This document shows, piece by piece, positions 41,989 to 51,253 of a stretch of DNA of 64,000 nt (its first letter is position 1; each line of letters begins with the position of its first letter). The stretch spans positions 434,001 through 498,000 of the forward strand of contig NZ_CP146101.1 in assembly GCF_037023745.1 (NCBI RefSeq), written 5' to 3'. Source of the DNA: Streptomyces sp. SCSIO 30461. GTDB lineage: Bacteria; Actinomycetota; Actinomycetes; Streptomycetales; Streptomycetaceae. The notes beneath the pieces are model-generated. The model saw only the letters and a program-made list of their open reading frames with translations. It had not been told where the DNA came from and searched no databases. The position numbers and the translations under genes are program-made.

Positions 41989-44900
41989 GTGGATCTCGTG
42001 GCGCGGGTGCGTCAGGCACTCAGAGAACAGGTCATTCACCCGACGGAGTTCGAGCGGTGTGCGTGCGCTCTCCTGCAATCGCAGTACCCGGGACTGGCTG
42101 CAGTGGAGGGCGGCCATGACTTCGGCCGTGATGCCGACATCTACTTTCCCCTCGGCACCGACGACGTGGACGCCCGAGGGCGCCTACTCGTCACCACTGG
42201 CGACCCTGTGGCAAACCTGCGCACGGGTCTGCGAAGAATGCGCGAGGAGGGTGTGCGAGCCGACCTGATTGTGATGGCCTGCTCGCGAGCCGTCGACGCG
42301 AATACACGCGCGGCCATGGACCGGTTGTGTGAGAGGCGCAGCCTCCCAGCAGCGCATATCTACGCCCAGGAATGGTTCGTTGACCACCTCGTGCGTGAGC
42401 CGGCTTGGCGATGGAACCTTCTGCGCATCGCGGCGGACTTGGGTGCCCTGCTTGACCGTCCGCTCGAGGCACCGGACCACGTGACAGACCAGACCCCGCT
42501 CGTGGGCCGGGAGAGCACCATTGCAATGCTCGACAGTGAGGTTGATGCCGGTCGCGACACTGTTGTGGTCGGTGTCCCCGGTGTGGGTAAGACACGGCTC
42601 ACCGCTGAGCTGGATCGCCGCGTTGTCTACCTTGAGCAGACGCAACTCGACCGACTCATCGACGAACTGTTGCAGGCCCGGCCTGATGCCGTCGTGGTGG
42701 ACGAAGCCCATGTTCGCCTCGACGACATCCGCGTTCTCCGGCGGGCCCGCCGTCAGGCAGACCTCTCATTCGTTATCGTCGCGCCGACCTGGCCTGACAG
42801 GGCCGACGAGGTGATGTCAGCTCTTCCGGGGGCCGTCCGCGTCGACGTCGACTTGCTGGAGCGGGCCGACATGAACAGGTTGGTCACCTCAGTCGGTGTG
42901 ACCGGCCACCGGGCACGTGCTGTGGTTCTCGCTCAAGCGGACGGCAGACCGGGCTGGGCCCTTACGCTCTGTGAGTTGCTTGCCACGGGGGAGGGCGACA
43001 GGGTTGTAACTGGTAGGGCGCACCTGGCGAACGTGGAACGACATCTCCGGCGCGTCACTGAGTCTGAGACGGCTGTGGACACCCTGGCTTGCGTAGCGGC
43101 CCTTGGAGGTGCGTCCACTGAGACGCTGTACGCACTGGCGCCCCTCGTCGGCGAGCCGCCAGCCAGCATGTCCGGGCTGATGGAGCGCCTCGCGCGCAAC
43201 GGCCTCGTGGAAACCGTTGGCGATGTCTGGAGCTTGCAGCCAGCACTGCGCGCGCCACTCGTAGCTCGGTGGTTCTTCACCACTCCTGCCGGCAGGCCAT
43301 GGTCCACCGTTTGTGATGCCTTTCCCGAACGGGCTTCAGACCTCGCGTTGGCGGTGATGTCTGCTGCTCGGGTCTCTGACTCCCCCGCTGCTCGCGCGGC
43401 GGCGGAAGCCTGGGTCCGTGCGCTGCCCGCGCCGACTGATTGGGATACCGATATTTTCGCCGTGGTGTCGGAATTCGCCCACCTGGACCGACGGGCAGCT
43501 GAATTTGCCGTCGCGGCCGCCCACGCCGTTCTTGACGGGCCGCGCGATGTTCATCAGCTATCTGGAGTTTCCGTTGACCTTGCTGGTGACGCTGCGGTTC
43601 GACAACTGATCCAATCTGCAGAACAGTTTCTGCTGCCCGAGGCTGTCGCCGGGCTTCTCGACCTTGCTGTGGGTGACCACCGTCCGCGTCACTCCACTCC
43701 GCAGCACCCGTTGCGCGTGTTGAGTGACTTGGCCGGCATCATCGACCCTGACTTCGGCACCGAGATCGAGATTCGCAGGCTCCTTCTGCGGTCTGCACTG
43801 GACTGGCTGCGTACTCATCGCGAAGCGTCGCATTGGGCCGTGGCGACCGAGATGTTGGCGAGCATCTTTACCGTGGAAGTGTCGGGAAACTGGACTGATC
43901 CCGGCGCACCGAACACCGTTACCATGAGCCGGGGCATCGACAGGGCGGAGAATCTGGCCCAGCTCATTTCCTTGTGGGAGCAGGTTGCGGCAGTTCTCGA
44001 CGCAGCGGACGAGTGGGAGAGCCCCTACGGATGCCCTCCGAGCGCGCTTGTTCCGCTGCTCGACCTCGCGCTCACCTGGCTGCGGCTCGGCGAGGGGCAC
44101 GCAACTGGCCATGCGGGACCCTCAGATGAGCAGAAGCGCTTGGGGGTTGAAGGAGGCAGCCGCATCCTTGCCACGCTGTATCCCCTGCTCCAAGCCTCTC
44201 CCGGCTTGGTTCTACGAGCTCAACGCATGCTCGACTCACTGCGCGAGCGCGACGGCACCGGGCGTGAACTTCCATCGTTCAATGTTGATCCGGACCTGGA
44301 AGCCTTCGCAGGTCGGGGGTGGTGGAGTCACCTCGACGCTGCCGACGCCGCTGAGCCGGACCAGCCCCTCTCTGTGGAGGCCCTCGCACAGAAGATCGCA
44401 GAGCTAGGACCGTACGACGGAGTGGCGCGATTCGGTGAGCTGGCCGAGCAATCGGCGCTGGCCGGTGACCAGACTGGTGGGATCTGGGTTGCTGAGCAGA
44501 TGACACCACTCCTGAGCGACCCAAGTGCCTGGTATGAGGCCGCTGCGGCGGCCGGGAACCCGCTCCTGCTTCGCAGCGCACTGGGACAGTGGCTCAAGAC
44601 CGATCCGACTACGGTCCCGAGGGACATCCTCGCCAGGTGTCTGGATAATCCGGACTTTCGTTCCGGTGTTATCAGCGTTGTGCTCGGACGTGCGGAGATC
44701 GATGAGTCCGCCGAGTTCGTGATCGCAGCGATGAGGAAGGAGGACGTCGGCCTACTCGACTCGTTGTTCCTACACGATGAGCCGGAAGAGGTGCTGCAGC
44801 GGCTGCTGCTGCATCCGATCGCCGCGATCGCCAGTAGCGCCGCCGTTAGCTTCGCCATAGGCCAGCGTCATGGCCCCTCGCTGCCCGAGGCATGGCGACC

Positions 44901-45441
44901 GGCCTGGCGAGAGGCCGTACAGCACATGAGGGTGGAGGACCTGCCCCAGCACAGCCAATGGCGGGCCGGTCAGTTGCTCGGGCACCTAGCCGAGAGCGAT
45001 CCCGATCTCTTCGAGGCGTGGTTCACCGAACGGCTCGACGAGATGACCGACCGGGGCTTCTTCACTCCGCTCGAACCCCGTGGCTGCGAGGCTCACCTGG
45101 CAACTCTTTCCCAAACACACCGATATCGGCTCGCCATCCGTTGTGCTGGCCTCCCCCGAATCGGGCCCAGCCCTCTCATCCAGTTGGTTGGCCCTGACCG
45201 AGACCTGGCTGAACGATTGCTTCACGAAGGTGAAGTCACCGCCGACCAGCTTCTCGAAGCCCTCTCCGGCCAGCGCAACGAAATCCTGGAGAGCCTCGGC
45301 CCTCTGCTGCTTGACCACGGCGTTCCTGCTGCTCACATTGCCGCCACAGCTGCGTGGTACGACACTTGGTGGGGCCCTGCTTCTGCGAGGCACCAAGAAC
45401 TCATCGACTACTTCACCACCCTCTCTGATGGCGCTTCTTGA
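41989..45441 (+). CDS. REase-STAND NTPase protein, Avs-like candidate defence sensor
   Basis: 1,150 residues. The N-terminal 110 residues look like a PD-(D/E)xK (Mrr-like) nuclease: helix with FERCACALL, then GGHDFGRDADIYFP and RLLVTTGDP; the usual Lys of the ExK is not obvious. A STAND-type ATPase follows: GVPGVGKT (195-202), AVVVDEAHV (about 238), a winged-helix-like part to about 430, then 700 residues of helical repeats with no recognised name. Nuclease-STAND-repeat order is that of Avs-type sensors, in which the repeats bind a phage protein and trigger the nuclease. It sits directly after the Hhe-like gene. Start is GTG, apparently leaderless. Confidence 0.75.
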   Translation: MDLVARVRQALREQVIHPTEFERCACALLQSQYPGLAAVEGGHDFGRDADIYFPLGTDDVDARGRLLVTTGDPVANLRTGLRRMREEGVRADLIVMACSRAVDANTRAAMDRLCERRSLPAAHIYAQEWFVDHLVREPAWRWNLLRIAADLGALLDRPLEAPDHVTDQTPLVGRESTIAMLDSEVDAGRDTVVVGVPGVGKTRLTAELDRRVVYLEQTQLDRLIDELLQARPDAVVVDEAHVRLDDIRVLRRARRQADLSFVIVAPTWPDRADEVMSALPGAVRVDVDLLERADMNRLVTSVGVTGHRARAVVLAQADGRPGWALTLCELLATGEGDRVVTGRAHLANVERHLRRVTESETAVDTLACVAALGGASTETLYALAPLVGEPPASMSGLMERLARNGLVETVGDVWSLQPALRAPLVARWFFTTPAGRPWSTVCDAFPERASDLALAVMSAARVSDSPAARAAAEAWVRALPAPTDWDTDIFAVVSEFAHLDRRAAEFAVAAAHAVLDGPRDVHQLSGVSVDLAGDAAVRQLIQSAEQFLLPEAVAGLLDLAVGDHRPRHSTPQHPLRVLSDLAGIIDPDFGTEIEIRRLLLRSALDWLRTHREASHWAVATEMLASIFTVEVSGNWTDPGAPNTVTMSRGIDRAENLAQLISLWEQVAAVLDAADEWESPYGCPPSALVPLLDLALTWLRLGEGHATGHAGPSDEQKRLGVEGGSRILATLYPLLQASPGLVLRAQRMLDSLRERDGTGRELPSFNVDPDLEAFAGRGWWSHLDAADAAEPDQPLSVEALAQKIAELGPYDGVARFGELAEQSALAGDQTGGIWVAEQMTPLLSDPSAWYEAAAAAGNPLLLRSALGQWLKTDPTTVPRDILARCLDNPDFRSGVISVVLGRAEIDESAEFVIAAMRKEDVGLLDSLFLHDEPEEVLQRLLLHPIAAIASSAAVSFAIGQRHGPSLPEAWRPAWREAVQHMRVEDLPQHSQWRAGQLLGHLAESDPDLFEAWFTERLDEMTDRGFFTPLEPRGCEAHLATLSQTHRYRLAIRCAGLPRIGPSPLIQLVGPDRDLAERLLHEGEVTADQLLEALSGQRNEILESLGPLLLDHGVPAAHIAATAAWYDTWWGPASARHQELIDYFTTLSDGAS

Positions 45442-45532
45442 ATCTCCCCACTTGCTGCTAAGGGGTGGGGCAAACCTGCTCTGTTGATCTCCCCACCCAT
45501 TGTGTGATCTTGCCCGGCGTGTCGTCGTATAT

Positions 45533-47054
45533 GGGGTCTTCGAATTTAGTGGGGGTGCGCCTGCCGTCGGCTCCGGCGGGTGGTCGCACAGCGTGAGCGT
45601 AGGCGCTGGTTGGCGCGGTTGCGGAAGCCGAAGGCGTTACGCGCTTCGAGCTTGATGAGGCGGTTGTTGCCTTCGGAGGCGGCGTTGGTGATGCCGGTGG
45701 TCAGGTAGGTCTCGATGCCGTCCCACCACTGCTCGATGGTCTCGGCGAGGGTGAGGAGTTCGTGCAGGTGGGCGTGGTCGGCGACGTGGGTGAAGAAGCG
45801 GTGGCGGGCGGCGGAGATCGCGGAGCGGTCGGGGGCGTGGTGGGTGCGGCTGACGGCCAGGCCGAGGAGGTCGCGCAGGAGTTCCTTGGCCTGCCAGGCC
45901 GCGTGGATCTGCCGGCCGTAGGTGCCCATGTACTCCAACTCGGTCTTCAGGAGGAGGCGTTGGTCTTCGGTGAGGTCTTCTTTGTTGCGGCGCAGGAGTT
46001 TGCGGACGGTGTAGATGCCGTCGCCCTTGCGGGCCCGGCGGCCGTGCTGCCGCCAGGTGAGGCGTCGGCGCAGGTCGGCGAGGTGGCGCTGGGCGAGTTG
46101 CACGATGTGGAAGCAGTCGACGACCACGGTCGCGTGCGGCAGGGCACGGTGGACGGCGGCGCGGAAGGTGGAACACAGGTCGATGGCGACGTAGCGCACC
46201 TGTGCCCGCCAGGATGCGGGCTGGGAGCTGAGCCAGTCGGCGACCGAGGTGGCGTTGCGGCCTTCGACCTGCCCGAACAGTCCTTGCCCGCCGATCACGT
46301 CGACGAAGCCGATGTGCCAGGCGTCCGCGACCAGTTCCCACTTCTGCGTGGCCGGGTTCTGGGCCCAGACCGGCTTGCCCCGCCGGGTCTCGTCGATCCC
46401 GACCGCCTCGGTCGCGGGCGGCGTCTCGGGCAGGACCGTCGCGGCGTAGTCCTCGAAGCATCGCTGCACGATGGGCCAGCTCAAGGACAGGTCGCGGCCG
46501 GCCTGCACGACGGTGCGGGATCCGTCGCAGACCGCGGCCCCCGCCGCCCGGCGCAGGGCGGTGGTGGTGCGCATCCCGGCGGGCACCGCGTGGATCGCCT
46601 CGGTGAACGAGCCGCGCTCGCACGCGGGTTCGGCGCAGTACCAGCGTGCCTTGCGCCACCGGATACTCACAGGGCGTCCACCGCAGGGCAGGTGCCGGGG
46701 CCGGGTGGTGCGGTAGTCCTTCAGCCGGGTGGCGAAGACCCCGCACGAGGGGCAGGCCCGGGCGGAGTCCTCGCTCGTGACCACGTACACCGTCGAACCG
46801 CCCGCCCCGTCGTCCTTGACCTGCGTCACACTCACCCCCTCCAGCCCCAGAAGTCGCGTTGCCGCTTCGTTGATGCCGGTATCGTCGCTGTTCAAGCCCG
46901 TGGGGTTTCATGATCGGTTGCCTAGACAACAACCATGATCACGAAGGCCCGCGGGCTCCTTGCGTCCAGGGCGCCCGCACCCCAACCACCTCACACAGCG
47001 TGACCGGCGAGCGCGCCCGTCACCGCCGCACCCCCCACTAAATTCGAAGACCCC
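45533..47054. mobile_element. Complete ISL3-family insertion sequence
   Basis: Perfect 23-bp terminal inverted repeats (GGGGTCTTCGAATTTAG... at 45,533-45,555 and its complement at 47,032-47,054), flanked on both sides by GTATAT, the likely target duplication. Length 1,522 bp with a single intact transposase; it looks recent and possibly active. Confidence 0.93.
45546..46895 (-). CDS. ISL3-family transposase
   Basis: 449 residues. An N-terminal zinc ribbon (ACPSCGVFATRLKDY; CAEPACERGSF) is followed by an HTH and the DDE domain with VGIDETRRGKPVWAQ, YVAIDLCSTFRAAV and VVVDCFHIVQLAQRHL. The end has the ISL3 motif GITNAASEGNNRLIKLEARN. The stop lies within the left inverted repeat. Confidence 0.95.
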   Translation of the reverse strand: MNSDDTGINEAATRLLGLEGVSVTQVKDDGAGGSTVYVVTSEDSARACPSCGVFATRLKDYRTTRPRHLPCGGRPVSIRWRKARWYCAEPACERGSFTEAIHAVPAGMRTTTALRRAAGAAVCDGSRTVVQAGRDLSLSWPIVQRCFEDYAATVLPETPPATEAVGIDETRRGKPVWAQNPATQKWELVADAWHIGFVDVIGGQGLFGQVEGRNATSVADWLSSQPASWRAQVRYVAIDLCSTFRAAVHRALPHATVVVDCFHIVQLAQRHLADLRRRLTWRQHGRRARKGDGIYTVRKLLRRNKEDLTEDQRLLLKTELEYMGTYGRQIHAAWQAKELLRDLLGLAVSRTHHAPDRSAISAARHRFFTHVADHAHLHELLTLAETIEQWWDGIETYLTTGITNAASEGNNRLIKLEARNAFGFRNRANQRLRSRCATTRRSRRQAHPH

Positions 47055-47114
47055 GTATATGGCGGTTAGTCCGGAAAGCCTGCGTGCGCAAGTTCGGCCT
47101 GTCCGGGGGCCTGG

Positions 47115-48476
47115 ATGCTGACGCGGGAGGAAGACGTGGATGCTCATGCACTGCGTCGGCAGGGATGGACGATCTCAGCGATCGCCCGGCATCTGGGCCG
47201 GGACCGCAAGACGATCCGGGCCTATCTGAACGGTGAGCGGACCGCCGGCCAGCGGCGTCAGGCGCCTGACGCGTTCGTGCCGTTCCTTCCGTACTGCCGC
47301 CAGCGCCTCGCTGACGACCCGCACCTGTGGGCGTCCACGCTGTTCGACGAGGTGGTGGGGCTCGGCTATGAGGGTGCGTACTCGACGTTCACCCGCGCCC
47401 TTCGCCGCTATCGGGCCCGGCCGCACTGCGAGCCCTGTCATGCCTCGACCGGCCGCAACGTCGCGTTGATCGAGCATCCACCGGGTGAAGAGATCCAGTT
47501 CGACTGGCTGGAGTTGCCCGATCCGCCCGAAGGGTGGGGGGTGGGTGGGCATGCGCATCTGCTGGTCGGGGCTCTCGCGCATTCGGGCCGGTGGAGGGCG
47601 GTGCTGGCGGAGTCGGAGGACTTCCCCCATCTGGTCCAGGCCCTGGACGATGTCGTGCGCAAGCTGGGCGGGACTGCCCGCCGGTGGCGCTTCGACCGGA
47701 TGGCCACCGTCTGCTATCCCTCCAGCGGCCAGGTCACCGCGGCGTTCGCCGCCGTCGCCAAGTACTACGGGGTTGGGGTGGACATCTGCCCGCCCCGTCG
47801 CGGCAACCGCAAGGGAGTGGTGGAGAAGGCCAACCACTCGGCCGCGCAGCGCTGGTGGCGCACGGTTCCCGACGGGCTCACGGTCGTGCAGGCCCAGTCC
47901 GGGGTCGACAAGCTCTCGATTCGGATGGACGACCGTCGCCGGCGGATCGACGGAGCGGTCACCACCGTCGGCGAGCTCGCCGCGGCCGAGCCCCTGCTCG
48001 ACATCCCGGTGCGGCCGTTCCCGGCCGAGCTGGAGGCCGAGCGGACCGTCAGTCCGCAGAGCCTGGTCGCCTTCGACGGCAACTTCTACTCCGTTCCGCC
48101 CGGCCTGCCCGGCGTCACGGTCAAAGTCCTGCACCGGCTCGGCGAGGACGACCTGCGGATCGTCACCGCTGGCCGGGCCGTCGTGGCCTGCCACCGCCGG
48201 GCCCCGCGAGGCGCCGGGCAGATCGTCCGGGACGACGGACATGTCATCGCCCTGGAGAGGGCGGTGCTGTCCTCCTTCTCCGACCGGGCTCCCTGCAAGA
48301 CCAAGGTCCGCAAACCGCCGTCAGCCGCAGCCCTGGCCGAAGCCGAGCGTCTGCGCGAAGGGCCGACCGCCGGCAGTTCAGCCGAACGGGTCGTGATCGA
48401 CCTGACCCACTATGCCGCCGTGGCCGACCGGCTGCGGAGTGTCCCCTCACCGAAGCAGGAGGAGAGCCCGGAGTGA
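47115..48476 (+). CDS. istA: IS21-family transposase IstA
   Basis: 453 residues. An N-terminal HTH (LRRQGWTISAIARHLGRDRK TIRAYL region) is followed by an integrase-type DDE domain starting at EEIQFDWLELPDP (first D), with VDICPPRRGNRKGVVEKANH holding the catalytic end (NRKGVVE). It overlaps istB (GTGA). It starts only 60 bp after the ISL3 end; the left terminus of this IS could not be fixed. Confidence 0.95.
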   Translation: MLTREEDVDAHALRRQGWTISAIARHLGRDRKTIRAYLNGERTAGQRRQAPDAFVPFLPYCRQRLADDPHLWASTLFDEVVGLGYEGAYSTFTRALRRYRARPHCEPCHASTGRNVALIEHPPGEEIQFDWLELPDPPEGWGVGGHAHLLVGALAHSGRWRAVLAESEDFPHLVQALDDVVRKLGGTARRWRFDRMATVCYPSSGQVTAAFAAVAKYYGVGVDICPPRRGNRKGVVEKANHSAAQRWWRTVPDGLTVVQAQSGVDKLSIRMDDRRRRIDGAVTTVGELAAAEPLLDIPVRPFPAELEAERTVSPQSLVAFDGNFYSVPPGLPGVTVKVLHRLGEDDLRIVTAGRAVVACHRRAPRGAGQIVRDDGHVIALERAVLSSFSDRAPCKTKVRKPPSAAALAEAERLREGPTAGSSAERVVIDLTHYAAVADRLRSVPSPKQEESPE

Positions 48477-49282
48477 GTACGTCACCGATGCAGGTGAGCG
48501 AAGCCCGCCGATTCCAGCAGCTCAGAGGCCACCTGTCCTACCTCAAACTCAACGACGCAGCTGAGGCGTTGAACAGGGTCCTGGACCAGGCCCGCACCGA
48601 GCGGATGTCACTGACCGCAGCCCTGGAACGGCTCCTGGAGATCGAGGTCGAGGCCACCGAAGCCCGCAAGCTCGCCGCCCGGGAACGGTTCGCCTGCCTG
48701 CCCGAGCCCTGGACCCTGGCCGACTTCGACTTCGCCGCCCAGCCCGGCGTCGACGAGAAGCTGATCCGCGACCTGGCCACCTTGCGCTTCCTCGACGACG
48801 CCTCCAACGTGCTGTTCGTCGGCCCTCCCGGAGTGGGCAAGACCATGCTGTCGGTCGCCCTCGGACGAGCAGCCGTCGACGCCGGCCACCGCGTCTACTT
48901 CACCACCGCCGCGGAACTCGCCGCCAAGTGCCACAAGGCCGCCCTTGAAGGCCGCTGGAAGACCTGCATGCGCTTCTTCGCAGGTCCGAGGCTTTTGATC
49001 ATCGACGAGCTCGGCTACCTGCCGCTGCCCGAGGACGGCGCCTCGGCCCTGTTCCAGGTGATCAACCAGAGGTATCTCAAGTCCAGCACGATCCTGACGA
49101 CCAACGTCGGAATCGCCGACTGGGCCAGAGCCTTCGGCGACGCCACCGTCGCTGCCGCCATGCTCGACCGGCTCCTGCACCGGGCTGCCGTCGCCGGCAT
49201 CGACGGACCCTCCTACCGGCTCCGAGGCCACCAGAACCAGGCCGACGCCATGCGCAAGGGAGTCAACGCCCGTGTCTCCTGA
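48473..49282 (+). CDS. istB: IS21-family helper ATPase IstB
   Basis: 269 residues from GTG 48473. AAA+ domain with VLFVGPPGVGKTMLSVAL (Walker A), LLIIDELGYLPLPEDG (Walker B) and STILTTNVGIADWARAFGD. IstB selects target DNA and activates IstA. It overlaps a third frame in the same IS. Confidence 0.95.
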   Translation: MSTSPMQVSEARRFQQLRGHLSYLKLNDAAEALNRVLDQARTERMSLTAALERLLEIEVEATEARKLAARERFACLPEPWTLADFDFAAQPGVDEKLIRDLATLRFLDDASNVLFVGPPGVGKTMLSVALGRAAVDAGHRVYFTTAAELAAKCHKAALEGRWKTCMRFFAGPRLLIIDELGYLPLPEDGASALFQVINQRYLKSSTILTTNVGIADWARAFGDATVAAAMLDRLLHRAAVAGIDGPSYRLRGHQNQADAMRKGVNARVS

Positions 49283-49769
49283 CCTCACTCACAACGACGA
49301 ACAGCTCACCCCCAGAACCGCCAACTGCCCTGTCTGCGAGGCCGAGTTCATGCCGAGCCCGAGGCAGATCTACTGCTCTCCCCGCTGCAAGAGCGCCGCC
49401 CACCGACGCGCTCCCGCCGGCCTGGCGGCACACACCTGCCCGGTCTGCGACGGCGTCTTCACTGCCAACCCCCGACTCCGGCAGGTCTACTGCTCGCCCG
49501 AATGCCGTCGCGAGTCGGAAAGGCAACGCAACCGGACCCGCGACGAAGAACGAGCACGACGCCTCGGCGAACATCCCCGACCCCTTCCGCCCGGCCCGCA
49601 GCCGGCAGCCCCCGGCCCCATTGACCCACTGGCCCCGACAGCAGTCCGGAACTGCCCGCACTGCGACCAGCCCGTCACGATCGTCGCCCTGCTCGCCACT
49701 CAGGAAGCCGCCCGCCCCACGATCACCAACCGCGTCACCGACATCGTCCCGCTCAGACGCCTCCAGTGA
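49272..49769 (+). CDS. Zinc-finger protein overlapping istB, IS21 accessory gene
   Basis: 165 residues from GTG 49272, overlapping the istB end by 11 bases. Three Cys motifs: NCPVCEAEFMPSPRQIYCSP (with RCKSAAHRR), TCPVCDGVFTANPRLRQVYC (with SPECRRESERQR) and NCPHCDQPVT. Two are MYND/TRASH-like zinc knuckles. Some IS21 elements carry such a third frame; its role in transposition is unknown. Confidence 0.7.
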   Translation: MSPDLTHNDEQLTPRTANCPVCEAEFMPSPRQIYCSPRCKSAAHRRAPAGLAAHTCPVCDGVFTANPRLRQVYCSPECRRESERQRNRTRDEERARRLGEHPRPLPPGPQPAAPGPIDPLAPTAVRNCPHCDQPVTIVALLATQEAARPTITNRVTDIVPLRRLQ

Positions 49770-49795
49770 GCCACGGCTGACCGTCACCGATCACC

Positions 49796-49825
49796 GGGCC
49801 CGCCGACCTGACGGTCGGCGGGCCC
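49796..49825. terminator. Bidirectional terminator between the IS21 genes and the HIT gene
   Basis: A perfect 13-bp GC-rich stem (GGGCCCGCCGACC / GGTCGGCGGGCCC) with loop TGAC sits between convergent genes. Confidence 0.7.
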
Positions 49826-49832
49826 ACAACAC

Positions 49833-50312
49833 TCAGGCCACCGAGCGCAGTTGGTCCAGCTCACTGCCGATCGCCTCCCGCAGCACGTCATGCTGCGGAC
49901 CGAGCCTGAACGGCTCGTCGCTCCACCGCTCACGCGGATAGAGCCACACCGGAGCACCCACCACATCGGCTGGCTCCCACTCGAACCGCGGCCAGACATG
50001 CGCATGCAGGAACGGGTCCGTGTTCCCCAGGATCTCCAGGTTCACCCGGCGGAATGCCGGATCCAGCCGCCGACAAGCACGCTCGACCGCTTCGCCGAGC
50101 TGGTCCATGTCAGACAGGAACGACAGCCGCTTCGCCCTCGGCAGGTCCGACAGCCGCTGCACATCCGGCTCGTCCACAAGCAGGACCGAGTAGCCGGGCA
50201 GGAACTGAACGTCCCCGATCACCGCGAACCCTGACGTCAGCCGTCGCATCACGGTCGGGTTCTCGCCCCTCAGCGCAGTCCCGATCCGGTCCATCCGCCA
50301 GTCACCAGTCAT
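49833..50312 (-). CDS. HIT-family nucleotide hydrolase or transferase
   Basis: 159 residues from ATG 50312 (MTGDWRMDRIGTALRGENPT). The HIT triad HAHVWPR appears at about 103-109, preceded by NLEILGNTDPF, a substrate-binding helix. HIT enzymes act on dinucleoside polyphosphates or nucleoside phosphoramidates. A TAGGTT box ends seven bases before the ATG, so the message may be leaderless. Confidence 0.82.
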   Translation of the reverse strand: MTGDWRMDRIGTALRGENPTVMRRLTSGFAVIGDVQFLPGYSVLLVDEPDVQRLSDLPRAKRLSFLSDMDQLGEAVERACRRLDPAFRRVNLEILGNTDPFLHAHVWPRFEWEPADVVGAPVWLYPRERWSDEPFRLGPQHDVLREAIGSELDQLRSVA

Positions 50313-50812
50313 AGCCAAAACCTACATTCTGGTGATCAAGGACCGCTCTTCGATCCCCATTCTCCTCACACAGTTCAAAGACCAAGCAAGTGGGGCGAGG
50401 AGCGGCCCCGGCCGTTTTCAAAGATCCCCATCATCTCGACCCGTGTGCCCGCTCTCACCGCTGTGGCGGCCGCCGGCCGCGCTCAGCAGGAGTCGTTGCT
50501 GGGGGAGGCGATGCAGAAAGAGCGGGCCGAGCGGGTGCGGGGAGACTGAGCGAACGGGTAGTCCCCTCTGCGGGGAGGGCGATCTCCACGGGGCAACGTG
50601 GGCGCGATGTTCACCATGGGTGGTTCGGGGCTGGTCAGCGCAGTGTCCAGCGTGAGCGGACGGCTCAGCACCAGATGGATCGAGCATCACGCTGGCGAGT
50701 CCGGCAAGCCTCTGACCAGGGAAAACCGGATTAAGCATGATCGCGGATCACCATTCGTCACGATCTTGCAGGCCCTCGTAATGCGCAGGGGAGCGATGGG
50801 GCTTCGCAACCT
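50313..50812. other. Gene-poor 500 bp with a possible C-terminal relic
   Basis: No intact gene. A plus-strand frame reading STRVPALTAVAAAGRAQQES then LLGEAMQKERAERVRGD (about 50,436-50,550) has helical, coding-like character but no start, so it may be the end of a deleted gene. A 76-codon frame at 50,598 has poor codon bias. Confidence 0.35.
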
Positions 50813-51253
50813 TTACCGGGGCCAATAACTTGGTGGCGACTTTGCCGGGTCAACCAGGTCGAAACGATGCTTGGTTGCTGGATTCAGGCCCTTGATGTGC
50901 ACCAGCCGCTGCTCATCTGTTTCCTCCAGCTCGCGGACTATCAGTGGCATGGCGGCGATCACTGCCCCCATGGCCAGGCCCAGCCCTGCCATGCCCTTGT
51001 GGCCGTGGCTGAACCTGATGTGATGCATTCCAGACTTCTTGATCGCAGCGGATTCCGACGGGATCTCCAGCTGGCGTCCGTCCTTAGTGAGGAAGGCTTG
51101 AAACCCCCTGCGCGCGGCGTCAGGGAGCAGCGCGAGGTCCTTCTTGCCGGCCCACTTGATTTCGCTGACGTGACGAACCTCGTGCTCAGGGAGGAGCCGC
51201 CTGAGCATTTCGAGCATCTGCACCGGGACGTTCTCGTCGATGAGAATTCGCAT
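50813..51253 (-). CDS. DUF5615 PIN-like toxin
   Basis: 146 residues beginning MRILIDENVPVQMLEMLRRL, the DUF5615 start with the first PIN acidic residues (DEN), then FLTKDGRQLE for the next acidic position. PIN-like folds are usually RNases of toxin-antitoxin modules. The ATG overlaps the stop of the DUF433 gene by one base, the normal order for this pair (antitoxin first). Confidence 0.82.
   Translation of the reverse strand: MRILIDENVPVQMLEMLRRLLPEHEVRHVSEIKWAGKKDLALLPDAARRGFQAFLTKDGRQLEIPSESAAIKKSGMHHIRFSHGHKGMAGLGLAMGAVIAAMPLIVRELEETDEQRLVHIKGLNPATKHRFDLVDPAKSPPSYWPR

Noticed and set aside
45762..46913. 383-codon plus-strand frame opposite the ISL3 transposase
   Set aside because: Antisense shadow with no motif.
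50598..50828. 76-codon plus-strand frame in the gap before the DUF5615 gene
   Set aside because: Poor codon bias, no ribosome site, no recognised motif, overlaps the toxin end.
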